Of a stretch of 9,480 bases of DNA, positions 1 through 7,437 are shown piece after piece. Position numbers and translations under genes: made by a program. The first letter of the stretch is position 1; every line of letters starts with the position of its first letter. The notes under the pieces were generated by a model, which made no database searches, was not told the DNA's origin, and saw only the letters and a list, made by a program, of their open reading frames with translations. The DNA comes from Bacteroidota bacterium (GTDB lineage Bacteria; Bacteroidota; Bacteroidia; Bacteroidales; Prolixibacteraceae), in contig DAOVTY010000107.1 of NCBI GenBank assembly GCA_030632865.1, positions 1-9,480 of the forward strand, read 5' to 3'.

Positions 1-270
1 TGCACCGTGTGAGAGGAATATTATAGATTTTTTTCTCTTTGGAGGATCATCAAGAAACTTTAGGAAGTCAACTGCTTTATCAGCATAGCCGTATTTGATT
101 TTGTTTTGCACATCCTTAGGCAAGCATTTTTCACGGAATAATTCAAAATCTCTTGGCCATTTTTCCTTTAGATTGGAAGGAACCATAATTACAACAGGTC
201 TTCTACGCCTATCATTCAATGCTATGGAAGTTGCTACAGCTAATGCAACAAATGTTTTACCCATTCCAAC
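1..270 (-). CDS. Fragment of SNF2/DEAD-type helicase N-terminal ATPase domain (truncated at both ends)
   Basis: Read on the minus strand, 1-309 is open, and about the first 270 bases encode helicase-like sequence. A Walker A motif VGMGKT lies at 270-253, followed by FVALAVA. Next comes a hydrophobic strand ending in VVIMVPSNLKEKWPRDFE (about 195-138), which fits helicase motif Ia, and then KSIIFLSHGA at the left edge, which resembles a later core strand. Known helicases of this type read ADEVGMGKT; here the residues before VGMGKT (GRKS) do not fit, and a stop occurs at 312-310, so the N-terminal part is missing. The protein would continue beyond the left edge. Helicases of this kind often sit in defence or restriction-like loci, but no partner is visible. 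Sure of an ATPase/helicase fragment; the exact subfamily is not resolved. Confidence 0.65.
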
Positions 271-300
271 CGATTTTCTTCCTTTGGGAAGTGAGCATAT
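262..300. other. Chimeric junction between two truncated genes on opposite strands
   Basis: Minus-strand helicase homology stops at about 270, at the V of VGMGKT. Plus-strand activase homology starts at about 272 with DFLPL, which fits the family pattern just before the conserved YPQMYW and GQKIL stretch. Two unrelated genes, each cut in mid-domain, therefore meet within a few bases and point in opposite directions. This could be a real deletion/inversion joint or a chimeric read or assembly join, which is common near contig ends. No insertion-sequence end, target duplication or long repeat is visible at the joint. The breakpoint is uncertain by roughly 15 bases because it is judged from remembered family patterns, not from an alignment. 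Confidence 0.6.
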
Positions 301-1867
301 TTTACAGGATTATCCACAAATGTATTGGTCGAATGGACAAAAAATACTTGCTGCGGCAAGAATTGTAGCCCAAGACAATAGACTTCATGCTGTTTATATG
401 GGGAATTTCAGATGTGGTGCCGACTCATTCCTTGCACATTTTGTACACGAAGAAATGGCAGGAAAACCGTATCTCGAACTTGAAATAGATGAACATAGTG
501 CTGATGCCGGAATGATAACCCGTTATGAAGCATTTTTGGATAGTCTGAAAGGATCCAAAACCGTTGAAAAGAGAGAACAGGTGTCTTTTAAGCCAGGTGT
601 TATGACCTCTTCACCGTATGGGAACAGAACATTGTATTTCCCTCACATGAGTGATAGTGGCCATGCAATTGCAGCTGCCAGTCGTGCATGTGGAATCCAT
701 GCAGAAGTTCTTCCTATGCATACCGAGGAAGATCTTGAGCTAGGAAGAAAACATACTTCGGCCAGAGAATGTTACCCCATGATATGCACTACAGGAAACT
801 TCCTAAAAAAGCTTTATGAGCCGGGTATAGATCCAAAAAAAGTGAGTTTTTTTATGCCTGATCATAATGGACCATGCAGGTTTGGACAATACAATAAACT
901 TCAAAGGATTGTTTTTGATAAACTTGGATTTAAGGATGCAAAAATTGTTTCGCCTAGCAACGATACATCTTATGAAGATATTTCGGGGGGAAAAGGAACG
1001 AAGTTTCGATTCCTAGCATGGAAGGGATTTGTTGCAGTAGATATTCTCAGAAAACTAAAACAGGAAAGAAGACCATATGAACTTATAGGCGGCAGTGTAG
1101 ATGAAGTTTATGATAAGGCTTTGAAAAATGTAATCATTTCACTTGAAAACGGAGCCAAAGATCTTCCAGAGGTTTTACATCGTTCAGCACTTAACTTCGA
1201 TAAAATTAAATTTAGCAATGGAGAAAGAAAACCTGTAATTGCTATTGTAGGTGAAATTTTTATGCGCGACAATCCATTCTGTAGCGGATTCCTTATTGAT
1301 CGCCTTGAAAAATTTGGTGCCGAAACATTTATTGCTCCTTTCGCAGAATGGATAAGTTATTCGACGTACAGATATACTCGGGATAGTTTGTGGAAAGGCG
1401 ATTATAAAGGAGTGCTAAAGTCTAAAATACAGGAGTTTTCTCAAAATATTTCAAGTAGTAAACTACACAAAGCAGTGCATGGATTTATTGATTCGGAAAG
1501 GGATATCTCTGTTAAAGATATGCTTTCGAGTTGCGGTGATTACATTCATAAGCATTACGATGGCGATCCCGCTTTAAATATTGGCAGTTCTGTTATGTTA
1601 GCTAAAACCGGAATTTCCGGAATAATAAATTTTATGCCATTTACTTGCATGCCAGGAACATTGGTATCATCGGTTGCCCATAAATTTAAAAAAGACCATA
1701 ATAACATACCTTACGAGAGCATCGCCTATGATGGGCAGGAAGATACTTCAATTGAACTGAGACTGCAAGCATTTATGTATCAGGCAAAAGAATTTGCAAG
1801 TAAGAATGGTTATAACAAACCAAAAGAGTGGCACATTGATAAGCTTGTAAATGCTAATGGAATATAA
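272..1867 (+). CDS. C-terminal part of acyl-CoA dehydratase activase-like protein (COG3581/DUF2229 type), 5'-truncated
   Basis: This is the C-terminal roughly 530 residues of the long fused 2-hydroxyacyl-CoA dehydratase activator-like proteins, which in full length have N-terminal HSP70-like ATPase modules and run to about 1,400 residues. Members are thought to couple ATP hydrolysis to electron transfer onto CoA-ester dehydratases through an Fe-S cluster; the job of the C-terminal module is unclear. Visible family signatures are YPQMYW and GQKILAAA, NFRCGADSF (Cys codon 413-415), EIDEHSADAGM, ARECYPM (Cys 770-772), GPCRFGQY (Cys 875-877), and FTCMPGT near the end (Cys 1646-1648). These cysteines are candidate cluster ligands. 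An open frame reaches back to an ATG at 95, but 95-270 is antisense to helicase sequence, so that ATG is not the true start; the real 5' half is absent. The stop is TAA at 1865-1867. Only 58 bases separate it from the convergent next gene, with no clear terminator hairpin. Confidence 0.82.
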   Translation, partial: DFLPLGSEHILQDYPQMYWSNGQKILAAARIVAQDNRLHAVYMGNFRCGADSFLAHFVHEEMAGKPYLELEIDEHSADAGMITRYEAFLDSLKGSKTVEKREQVSFKPGVMTSSPYGNRTLYFPHMSDSGHAIAAASRACGIHAEVLPMHTEEDLELGRKHTSARECYPMICTTGNFLKKLYEPGIDPKKVSFFMPDHNGPCRFGQYNKLQRIVFDKLGFKDAKIVSPSNDTSYEDISGGKGTKFRFLAWKGFVAVDILRKLKQERRPYELIGGSVDEVYDKALKNVIISLENGAKDLPEVLHRSALNFDKIKFSNGERKPVIAIVGEIFMRDNPFCSGFLIDRLEKFGAETFIAPFAEWISYSTYRYTRDSLWKGDYKGVLKSKIQEFSQNISSSKLHKAVHGFIDSERDISVKDMLSSCGDYIHKHYDGDPALNIGSSVMLAKTGISGIINFMPFTCMPGTLVSSVAHKFKKDHNNIPYESIAYDGQEDTSIELRLQAFMYQAKEFASKNGYNKPKEWHIDKLVNANGI

Positions 1868-1925
1868 ACTTAACTAAAACTATTGATGAATTCTTTGCAA
1901 AAAAATATACAAACTATAACAAAAA

Positions 1926-2921
1926 TTACCTCTCAAATCGGTTCAACATAATTGCCTCAATAATTTCGGCCATCACTTCTGGAGATTCTTTCAGTTTTAA
2001 ATATGACTGATTTGTATTTTTTCCTTTCTTCCAACTACTGTCGCCATTCTCTTCAACTTTGCAAATGCCCCCACTTATTTTTTTCCAGTATTTGCCAACA
2101 CCACCTTCTACAACGTACAAAACTGTAGTTTGGTCGAAAGTTGCATTATCCAAAATTTCACCTTCGAAATTCGCTTTTATCCACGGAGCGTGTTCGCTAA
2201 AATATAGAAAGCCTTTATACAATGGAGTGTCTTTATCAATATCATTAAAAATTGCTCCGGTTTTTATTTGTACTCCCAATTCGAACCCCGAAAAAACAAT
2301 TGGCACATCTAAATTCTCGATAACAAATTTTGTAACTCCGGGCATGTTGCCATTAAAATTCCATTCGTTTTTTCCCTTCGGGAATTTTCCTCCCATAATT
2401 ACAAACTCTTTTACCTTTTTCGAAATTAACTCGGCACCGTTTAAATTTGAATAAGAATCGGGTTTCGATTGAATAAGCCGCTGTATATTCAACAGTGGCC
2501 CAACCGTAACAATTGTAACACTTTTATCTTCGTTAGATGCAAGTATTTTTCTATACAAATCAATTGCATCAGGCACATCGTTATATGTTAATTTGTTTGG
2601 GAAATTATCTGATATCACTTTATTATAATTTAAGTCAGATACTGTTGTTCCATCTTTTCGTGTTCCAATTGGTATTTCGGGATGAAGATAAAACCTGTTT
2701 ATTGCATCGATGGCAGGAACTGCGTATTCATCGGTTGTCCAGCTCATAATCGCCAGCAGTTCGCAATCGCCACTTTTTATATAATTATGCAACATTGCCA
2801 AAGCACCTAAATCATCGGCATCGCCACCAATATCGGTATCGAAAATAATTTTTGGCTGAGCTTGTAAAATAAATCCATTCAATATAAAAAATAAAGAGAC
2901 AAACAGGTTAGAAGATTTCAT
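1926..2921 (-). CDS. Exported nucleoside-hydrolase-like protein (inosine/uridine-preferring family)
   Basis: A 331-residue protein of the IU nucleoside hydrolase fold, which cleaves N-glycosidic bonds of nucleosides in characterised members. The hallmark Ca2+-binding aspartate cluster DTDIGGDADD is at residues 28-37, followed by VTIVTVGPLLNI, VIMGGKF (about 174-180) and EWNFNGN (186-192), all typical of the fold. The C-terminal Asp of the metal site is probably in FDQTTVLY (Asp about 263). The His that precedes this Asp in classical nucleoside hydrolases is a Phe here, as I recall for a less studied exported subgroup, so substrate and activity are uncertain. I chose the ATG at 2921 because it gives a standard signal peptide (MKSSNLFVSLFFILNG, cleavage near LQA-Q) and a family-like length. 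An upstream in-frame ATG at 2963 overlaps the stop of the preceding gene by 8 bases and would add 14 residues; it remains possible through translational coupling. It probably shares a transcript with the upstream AI-2E-family gene. Confidence 0.9.
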   Translation of the reverse strand: MKSSNLFVSLFFILNGFILQAQPKIIFDTDIGGDADDLGALAMLHNYIKSGDCELLAIMSWTTDEYAVPAIDAINRFYLHPEIPIGTRKDGTTVSDLNYNKVISDNFPNKLTYNDVPDAIDLYRKILASNEDKSVTIVTVGPLLNIQRLIQSKPDSYSNLNGAELISKKVKEFVIMGGKFPKGKNEWNFNGNMPGVTKFVIENLDVPIVFSGFELGVQIKTGAIFNDIDKDTPLYKGFLYFSEHAPWIKANFEGEILDNATFDQTTVLYVVEGGVGKYWKKISGGICKVEENGDSSWKKGKNTNQSYLKLKESPEVMAEIIEAIMLNRFER

Positions 2922-2955
2922 AGCGGCAATTCTTAATTTTTTAAAATGCAATATG

Positions 2956-3987
2956 TTAATCATTTAGCTTTCCTCGCTGACTTAGTAAGATAGCAAAGGG
3001 TCTTGTCTCTGGAAATTCGGACATTATAATTATTAAAATTACTGTTATTGGAACACTCAGCAACATTCCGGTTATACCCCACATTACACCCCAAATTGCC
3101 AGAGTAAGAAATACAACAAGCGGGCTAATATTTAGAGTGTTTCCCATAAGTTTGGGTTCAACAAAATTGCCAACAACCAGTTGAATCGAACCAACAATTG
3201 CGAGAACTAATAAACCCGGAGTAAATTCTCCGAATTGCAGAATCGCAAAAAATGTCGGAAAAATAGTGGCTATTAAAGAGCCAATTGTTGGAATGAAATT
3301 CAAAACAAAAATTAAAAATGCCCAAAAAAGTGGTTCGTTAACTCCAATAAAAAGCAAGGCAAAATAGCTTAAAGTTCCTGTTATTAAACTCACAACTGTT
3401 TTCAATGCTATATAATTTCCAATAGAGAGATCTATCTTGCTTATTAATTCATTTATATGTTTGTATTTTTCTTTGTCGGGATACATCGCTTTAAGCTTCT
3501 TTGGAAAAATAGGTTCCTCGAGCAACAAAAAAAGTAAATAAAGCATAATAGTAAATGCACTTCCAAAAATACCTGTAAGAGACGAAAATAATGATTTTAA
3601 AATATTAGCAAATTCAAAATCTTTAGCATAATCGCTAAAAATAGTGAACAAATCAATATTGTATTTTTCATTAATTGAATTAGTAATTTTGGACACATTC
3701 GCTTCGTAAACAGGCATAGTTTCAGAGAGTTCCTGTATGTTTACCATAATTACTCCAATCGCAAAATATAAAATGCTCAGTAAAACAATCGACGAAAAAA
3801 GAGTAACTAACCAGTTAGGCAATCTGTCAACAAATTTCACATTCAATAATAATTTTTTAATTACCCTAATAATGAACCAAAACAGGATTGCAAGTATAAA
3901 AGGAATAATTATAGATTGCGCATAAATTAAAACCACTACAACGGTGATGATAATTATAAAAACGTATATTTTTTTAGTGGTATTCAT
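2956..3987 (-). CDS. AI-2E/PerM-family integral membrane transporter
   Basis: A 343-residue multi-spanning inner-membrane protein of the AI-2E family (PerM/YdiK/TqsA-like). Hydrophobic spans are at about 7-42 (two helices), 60-83, 138-158, 196-245 (two or three), 255-276 and 287-325 (two). This fits the family plan, with a hydrophilic stretch at about 84-135 between the early and late helices. Family signatures are NFIPTIGSLIA (about 230-240), NFVEPKLMGNTLNISPLVV (274-292) and GVMWGITGMLLSVP (300-313). Characterised relatives have been linked to autoinducer-2 export or to Na+/H+ antiport, but most members have unknown cargo, so no substrate is assigned. It is the first gene of a likely two-gene minus-strand unit whose promoter should lie in 3988-4134. 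Its stop overlaps by 8 bases an alternative ATG of the nucleoside-hydrolase-like gene. The start at 3987 (MNTTKKIYVF) puts a short charged N-terminus directly before the first helix. Confidence 0.92.
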   Translation of the reverse strand: MNTTKKIYVFIIIITVVVVLIYAQSIIIPFILAILFWFIIRVIKKLLLNVKFVDRLPNWLVTLFSSIVLLSILYFAIGVIMVNIQELSETMPVYEANVSKITNSINEKYNIDLFTIFSDYAKDFEFANILKSLFSSLTGIFGSAFTIMLYLLFLLLEEPIFPKKLKAMYPDKEKYKHINELISKIDLSIGNYIALKTVVSLITGTLSYFALLFIGVNEPLFWAFLIFVLNFIPTIGSLIATIFPTFFAILQFGEFTPGLLVLAIVGSIQLVVGNFVEPKLMGNTLNISPLVVFLTLAIWGVMWGITGMLLSVPITVILIIIMSEFPETRPFAILLSQRGKLND

Positions 3988-4130
3988 TTTTTACAAAATT
4001 GTTTGAAGGAACAAAATACAAAGGATTTTTTAAATTGAAAATTATAATTTTTTATTGAACTTTTTACAAATAGAACAGTCATTAAAAAATATTTTCAAAT
4101 CTATTGTCCGAAACAGGGAAATTTTTAAAC

Positions 4131-4167
4131 TAAAAGTGGTCATCAGACTTTGAGTCTGATGACCACT
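4131..4167 (-). terminator. Intrinsic terminator for the DUF1080 gene
   Basis: The arm AGTGGTCATCAGACT (4135-4149) and its exact reverse complement (4153-4167) form a perfect 15-bp stem closed by a 3-base loop. Read on the minus strand, the stem ends in a T and is followed by TTTAGTTTAAAAATTT, a moderate U tract. It begins 26 bases past the TAG stop of the upstream minus-strand gene. Position, stem strength and trailing Ts support Rho-independent termination on the minus strand; the plus-strand side lacks a T tract. It also separates that gene from the AI-2E-family gene, implying the latter has its own promoter. Confidence 0.82.
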
Positions 4168-4193
4168 AATACCACCAGATAAGCAGATAAAAT

Positions 4194-5189
4194 CTACTTT
4201 ATAATCGGTGTCAGAACCATATTTCTGTACGACACTTTTCCATGGTCGCCTTGCAAATAAATTGGACCTGCTTTAAAAACATCAGCACTCATTGCACCTC
4301 CGGTTGGACCATAAGCAGGTTGATTATCAATAATAGTTTTTCCATTCAAAATTACTGTAACATGCCGGTCGCAAAGTGTAATATCCATGGTTTGCCACTC
4401 ACCTCCAGGTTTTTCTGCTGCCTGCGTTGGAGAAACTCTGCTGTATAATCCTCCCATATTGTGAGAATCCAACTCGTTCCCGTATGAGTCAACCACTTGA
4501 ATTTCGTACATGCCACGCAAATAAACTCCACTATTGCTATGAACTGGGACATTAACCTCTAATTTTATATTAAAATCTTCAAATTTTTGCTCGGTTCTTA
4601 AATTACCAAAATTTACACGCTCACCATCTTTATTTACCGGATCATTAACTAAAACACCATCAACCACTTTAAAACCGTTAGTTTGTTTTGGATTAATAAG
4701 TTTCCATCCGTCAAGATTTTTTCCATTAAAAAGCTGAATTGGCTCACCAAATTTCACTTTCGACAAATCTGGTGCAACACCCACGTCCGGAAGTTTCCAT
4801 CCATTAAATTTAGTCTCATTAACTCCTTTTCCATTTCTTGCAGGTTCCACCAAAACTCCAGTAAATTTTCCACCTTTCCTTTTAAATTTATAAGTTTGAG
4901 TTACTAAATGTTTACGATCATCCGATTTTGACATTTCGTAAGTTCGCGTTACTACCAGATTATTGTCGTCAGCAAAATAAACATGTGCAACCGGAACTAC
5001 ACTTCCTCCCCGCCAAAGTAAATCGGCATCTAAAAATCCGTCTTTTTCATGAACTTCGAGCCACCCCACAGAACCGCCATCAATATCAATAGTCCACATT
5101 CCTAAGAAATCGTTTTTTGAACTTTGTGAATTGGAAATAAAAGCAGTTAATACAAATACTGCAACAATGAGCAATTTTATAATTTTCAT
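4194..5189 (-). CDS. Exported DUF1080 (3-keto-disaccharide hydrolase-like) protein with N-terminal beta-rich domain
   Basis: A 331-residue exported protein. The C-terminal half (about residues 147-331) is a DUF1080/PF06439 concanavalin-like beta-sandwich, shown by IQLFNGKNLDGWK, then VVDGVLV, HSNSGVYLRGMYEIQVVDS (about 218-235), GEWQTMDI (about 263-270), ILNGKTI, and GPIYLQGDHGKVSYRNM near the end. Members are linked to hydrolysis of 3-keto-glycosides and to polysaccharide or glycoside breakdown. Residues about 26-135 (DFLGMWTIDIDGGSVGWLEV onward) form a separate beta-rich, possibly lipocalin-like module. The open frame extends up to 5291, but the ATG at 5189 is preferred: it starts a clean signal peptide (MKIIKLLIVAVFVLTAFISN), whereas the upstream 34 residues are Phe/Lys/Leu-rich AT-derived sequence. 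There is no clear Shine-Dalgarno, as is usual for Bacteroidota. The gene stands alone, bounded by a divergent intergenic region and a strong terminator. Probable site of action is the periplasm or cell surface. Confidence 0.92.
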   Translation of the reverse strand: MKIIKLLIVAVFVLTAFISNSQSSKNDFLGMWTIDIDGGSVGWLEVHEKDGFLDADLLWRGGSVVPVAHVYFADDNNLVVTRTYEMSKSDDRKHLVTQTYKFKRKGGKFTGVLVEPARNGKGVNETKFNGWKLPDVGVAPDLSKVKFGEPIQLFNGKNLDGWKLINPKQTNGFKVVDGVLVNDPVNKDGERVNFGNLRTEQKFEDFNIKLEVNVPVHSNSGVYLRGMYEIQVVDSYGNELDSHNMGGLYSRVSPTQAAEKPGGEWQTMDITLCDRHVTVILNGKTIIDNQPAYGPTGGAMSADVFKAGPIYLQGDHGKVSYRNMVLTPIIK

Positions 5190-5285
5190 TTTAAAAAATT
5201 TTGATTTAATTATTTGAAGTAAAAATATAAAAAAGAATTTGCAAAATTGAAAAACAAGGTACTTTTTAACCAATTTATAGTGTAA

Positions 5286-5309
5286 AAACAATGGTTCAAT
5301 TCATTGTTT
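5286..5309. repeat. Inverted repeat in the divergent intergenic region (candidate operator)
   Basis: AAACAATG (5286-5293) is matched by its exact reverse complement CATTGTTT (5302-5309) around an 8-base spacer. It sits in the 234-base gap (5190-5423) between the divergent DUF1080 gene and ligA, a plausible regulator-binding position. In such AT-rich DNA an 8-bp arm can arise by chance. The rest of the gap shows no gene. A weak Bacteroidota-like -7 box for ligA (TATTTTTA at 5385-5392; consensus TAnnTTTG) lacks a good upstream TTG. Confidence 0.25.
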
Positions 5310-5423
5310 AAAAATATCGGATAAATCAACAGTCAAAAATTTATTCCAAAATAAAATCTTCATTACTTTTAACCAATTCAAACCTATTTTTATGTTGAGT
5401 AAAAAAATGAAGCAATTTAAAAT

Positions 5424-7430
5424 ATGATTTCAGAAGAAACATACAATATAATAACTGCCCTGAGGGATGAACTTGCCGAACACAATTACAATTACTACGT
5501 TTTGGCAAAACCTATAATCAGCGATTTTGATTTCGATATGAAACTGAAAGAGCTTGAAAAACTGGAAGTTGAATTTCCAAAATTTGCCGACCCAAATTCA
5601 CCAACGCAACGTGTTGGCAGCGATATTAGTAAAGATTTTGAACAGGTTGAACATAAATATTCAATGCTTTCGCTTTCGAATGCATATTCAGAAGAGGAGA
5701 TTAAAGATTTTGATACACGAGTAAAAAAGATTATAGAAACTGATTGCGAATATGTTTGCGAGTTGAAATTTGATGGTTCGTCGATAAGTCTGACTTACGA
5801 AAATGGCGAACTTATTCGCGCAGTAACTCGTGGCGACGGGGTAAAAGGCGACGACGTTACAACAAATGTGCGAACAATAAAATCGATTCCTTTAAAATTG
5901 CGTGGCAACAACTATCCTGTAAATTTTGAAATAAGAGGTGAAATTGTAATGCCTTTTAAAGCTTTTGATGAACTAAATGCAGAGCTTGAAAAAGCGGGCG
6001 AGCAGTTATTGGCAAACCCACGAAATACTTCTGCCGGAACACTAAAAATGAAAAACTCTAAAGTAGTTGCTTCACGAAAACTTGACGCATATTTATATTA
6101 TATGTTGGGGAAAGATTTGCCAATGGACGGACATTTCGAAAACCTCCAAAAAGCAAAAGAGTGGGGTTTTAAAATCTCTGACGCAACAAAAATCTGCAAA
6201 AATCTTGATGAAGTTTTCGCATTCATAAAAAAATGGGATGTAGATCGTCACAAACTTCCGGTAGCCACTGATGGAGTTGTTATAAAAGTTAACTCTAAAA
6301 ATCTTCAAGAAAACCTAGGTTTTACAGCAAAATCGCCACGCTGGGCAATTGCATATAAATTTAAAGCCGAAAGTGTATCAACAATTTTAAAGTCGGTTGC
6401 GTATCAGGTTGGGCGAACTGGCGCGGTTACTCCGGTGGCAAACTTAGATGCTGTACAAATTGCCGGAACAGTGGTAAAACGTGCGTCGTTGCACAATGCC
6501 GATATTATTCAAAATTTGGATTTACACATTGGAGACACTGTTTTTGTTGAAAAAGGTGGCGAGATAATTCCTAAAATAACGGGGGTCGATTCTATAAAAC
6601 GACATCCCATGTTTCCGCCTGTAATTTTTATAAAAAACTGTCCCGAGTGCAAATCATTACTAATCAGAAAAGAAGGAGAATCTGCCTTTTATTGCCCCAA
6701 CGAAGATGGTTGCTCGCCACAAATTAAAGGAAAAATGGAGCACTTTGTAAGTAGAAAAGGAATGGATATTGACGGGTTGGGACAGGAGACAGTTGACCTT
6801 TTATACAACGAAGGATTTGTGAAAGAGATTACAGATTTCTTTCAACTAGAGAAAGAACAACTTGCAAGCCTTGAGAGAATGGGCGAAAAATCGGCATTAC
6901 GAATTCTCGATGGTTTGAAAGCCACAATACAAGTTCCTTTTGAGCGGGTTTTATTCTCTCTCGGAATTCGTTTTGTGGGCGAAACTGTTGCTAAAATATT
7001 AGTAAACAAACTACACACCATCGAAAAAATCCAAACTGCAACTTTAGAAGAGTTGATTGATATTGATGAAATTGGAGAAAAAATTGCAGAAAGTGTTGTC
7101 GATTGGTTTTCAATAGAAAAACATCTTCAACTTATTGAAAAGCTGAAAAATTACGGCCTTCAATTTAAAATTGATGCAAAACATCTTGAAGGAATGACCG
7201 AGAAATTGAAAGGACTGAATATTATTATTTCGGGAACATTTGATACTCATTCGCGCGACGAGTTTAAAAAAATGATTGAAAAAAATGGTGGTAAGAATGT
7301 TGGTTCAATCTCAAAAAAAACAAGTTATTTATTAGCCGGAAAAAACATTGGCCCCAGTAAACTAGAGAAAGCGAACAAGCTAAAAATTACTATTATTTCG
7401 GAAAATGATTTTTTAAAAATGTTGAATTAA
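5424..7430 (+). CDS. ligA: NAD+-dependent DNA ligase LigA
   Basis: A 668-residue bacterial DNA ligase, of the usual length, which seals 3'-OH/5'-phosphate nicks in duplex DNA during replication and repair using NAD+. All domains are present in order. The N-terminal Ia region (1-70) carries the NYYV NAD+-binding stretch. The nucleotidyltransferase domain holds the adenylated Lys115 in ELKFDG (113-118), Glu173 in RGEIVM, NPRNTSAGTLK (198-208), DGVVIKVN (283-290) and YKFKAE (311-316). An OB fold follows, with VGRTGAVTPVA (329-339). The zinc finger has Cys406, Cys409, Cys424 and Cys430. The helix-hairpin-helix region spans about 440-585, with GLGQETV and GIRFVGETVA, and a C-terminal BRCT domain spans about 591-668 (LNIIISGTF, NGGK, SYLLAG). 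No key residue is missing. The start ATG follows AT-rich sequence without a clear ribosome binding site. Its stop is only seven bases before the rhuM-like remnant, so readthrough transcription is likely. Confidence 0.98.
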   Translation: MISEETYNIITALRDELAEHNYNYYVLAKPIISDFDFDMKLKELEKLEVEFPKFADPNSPTQRVGSDISKDFEQVEHKYSMLSLSNAYSEEEIKDFDTRVKKIIETDCEYVCELKFDGSSISLTYENGELIRAVTRGDGVKGDDVTTNVRTIKSIPLKLRGNNYPVNFEIRGEIVMPFKAFDELNAELEKAGEQLLANPRNTSAGTLKMKNSKVVASRKLDAYLYYMLGKDLPMDGHFENLQKAKEWGFKISDATKICKNLDEVFAFIKKWDVDRHKLPVATDGVVIKVNSKNLQENLGFTAKSPRWAIAYKFKAESVSTILKSVAYQVGRTGAVTPVANLDAVQIAGTVVKRASLHNADIIQNLDLHIGDTVFVEKGGEIIPKITGVDSIKRHPMFPPVIFIKNCPECKSLLIRKEGESAFYCPNEDGCSPQIKGKMEHFVSRKGMDIDGLGQETVDLLYNEGFVKEITDFFQLEKEQLASLERMGEKSALRILDGLKATIQVPFERVLFSLGIRFVGETVAKILVNKLHTIEKIQTATLEELIDIDEIGEKIAESVVDWFSIEKHLQLIEKLKNYGLQFKIDAKHLEGMTEKLKGLNIIISGTFDTHSRDEFKKMIEKNGGKNVGSISKKTSYLLAGKNIGPSKLEKANKLKITIISENDFLKMLN

Positions 7431-7437
7431 TTTTATA

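Noticed and set aside
95..271. N-terminal extension of the plus-strand activase frame starting at ATG 95
   Set aside because: The stretch is the antisense of a convincing helicase segment on the minus strand and shows no resemblance to the activase family; the frame is open by chance.
1868..1925. Bidirectional terminator between the convergent activase and nucleoside-hydrolase-like genes
   Set aside because: The 58 bases contain A-rich runs but no stem of useful length.
2059..2749. Plus-strand open frames opposite the nucleoside-hydrolase-like gene
   Set aside because: They are antisense shadows of a well-supported family gene, with no recognisable domain of their own.
5190..5291. Longer DUF1080 start at 5291
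   Set aside because: The 34 extra residues are low-complexity Lys/Phe/Leu from AT-rich DNA and would bury the clean signal peptide that starts at 5189.
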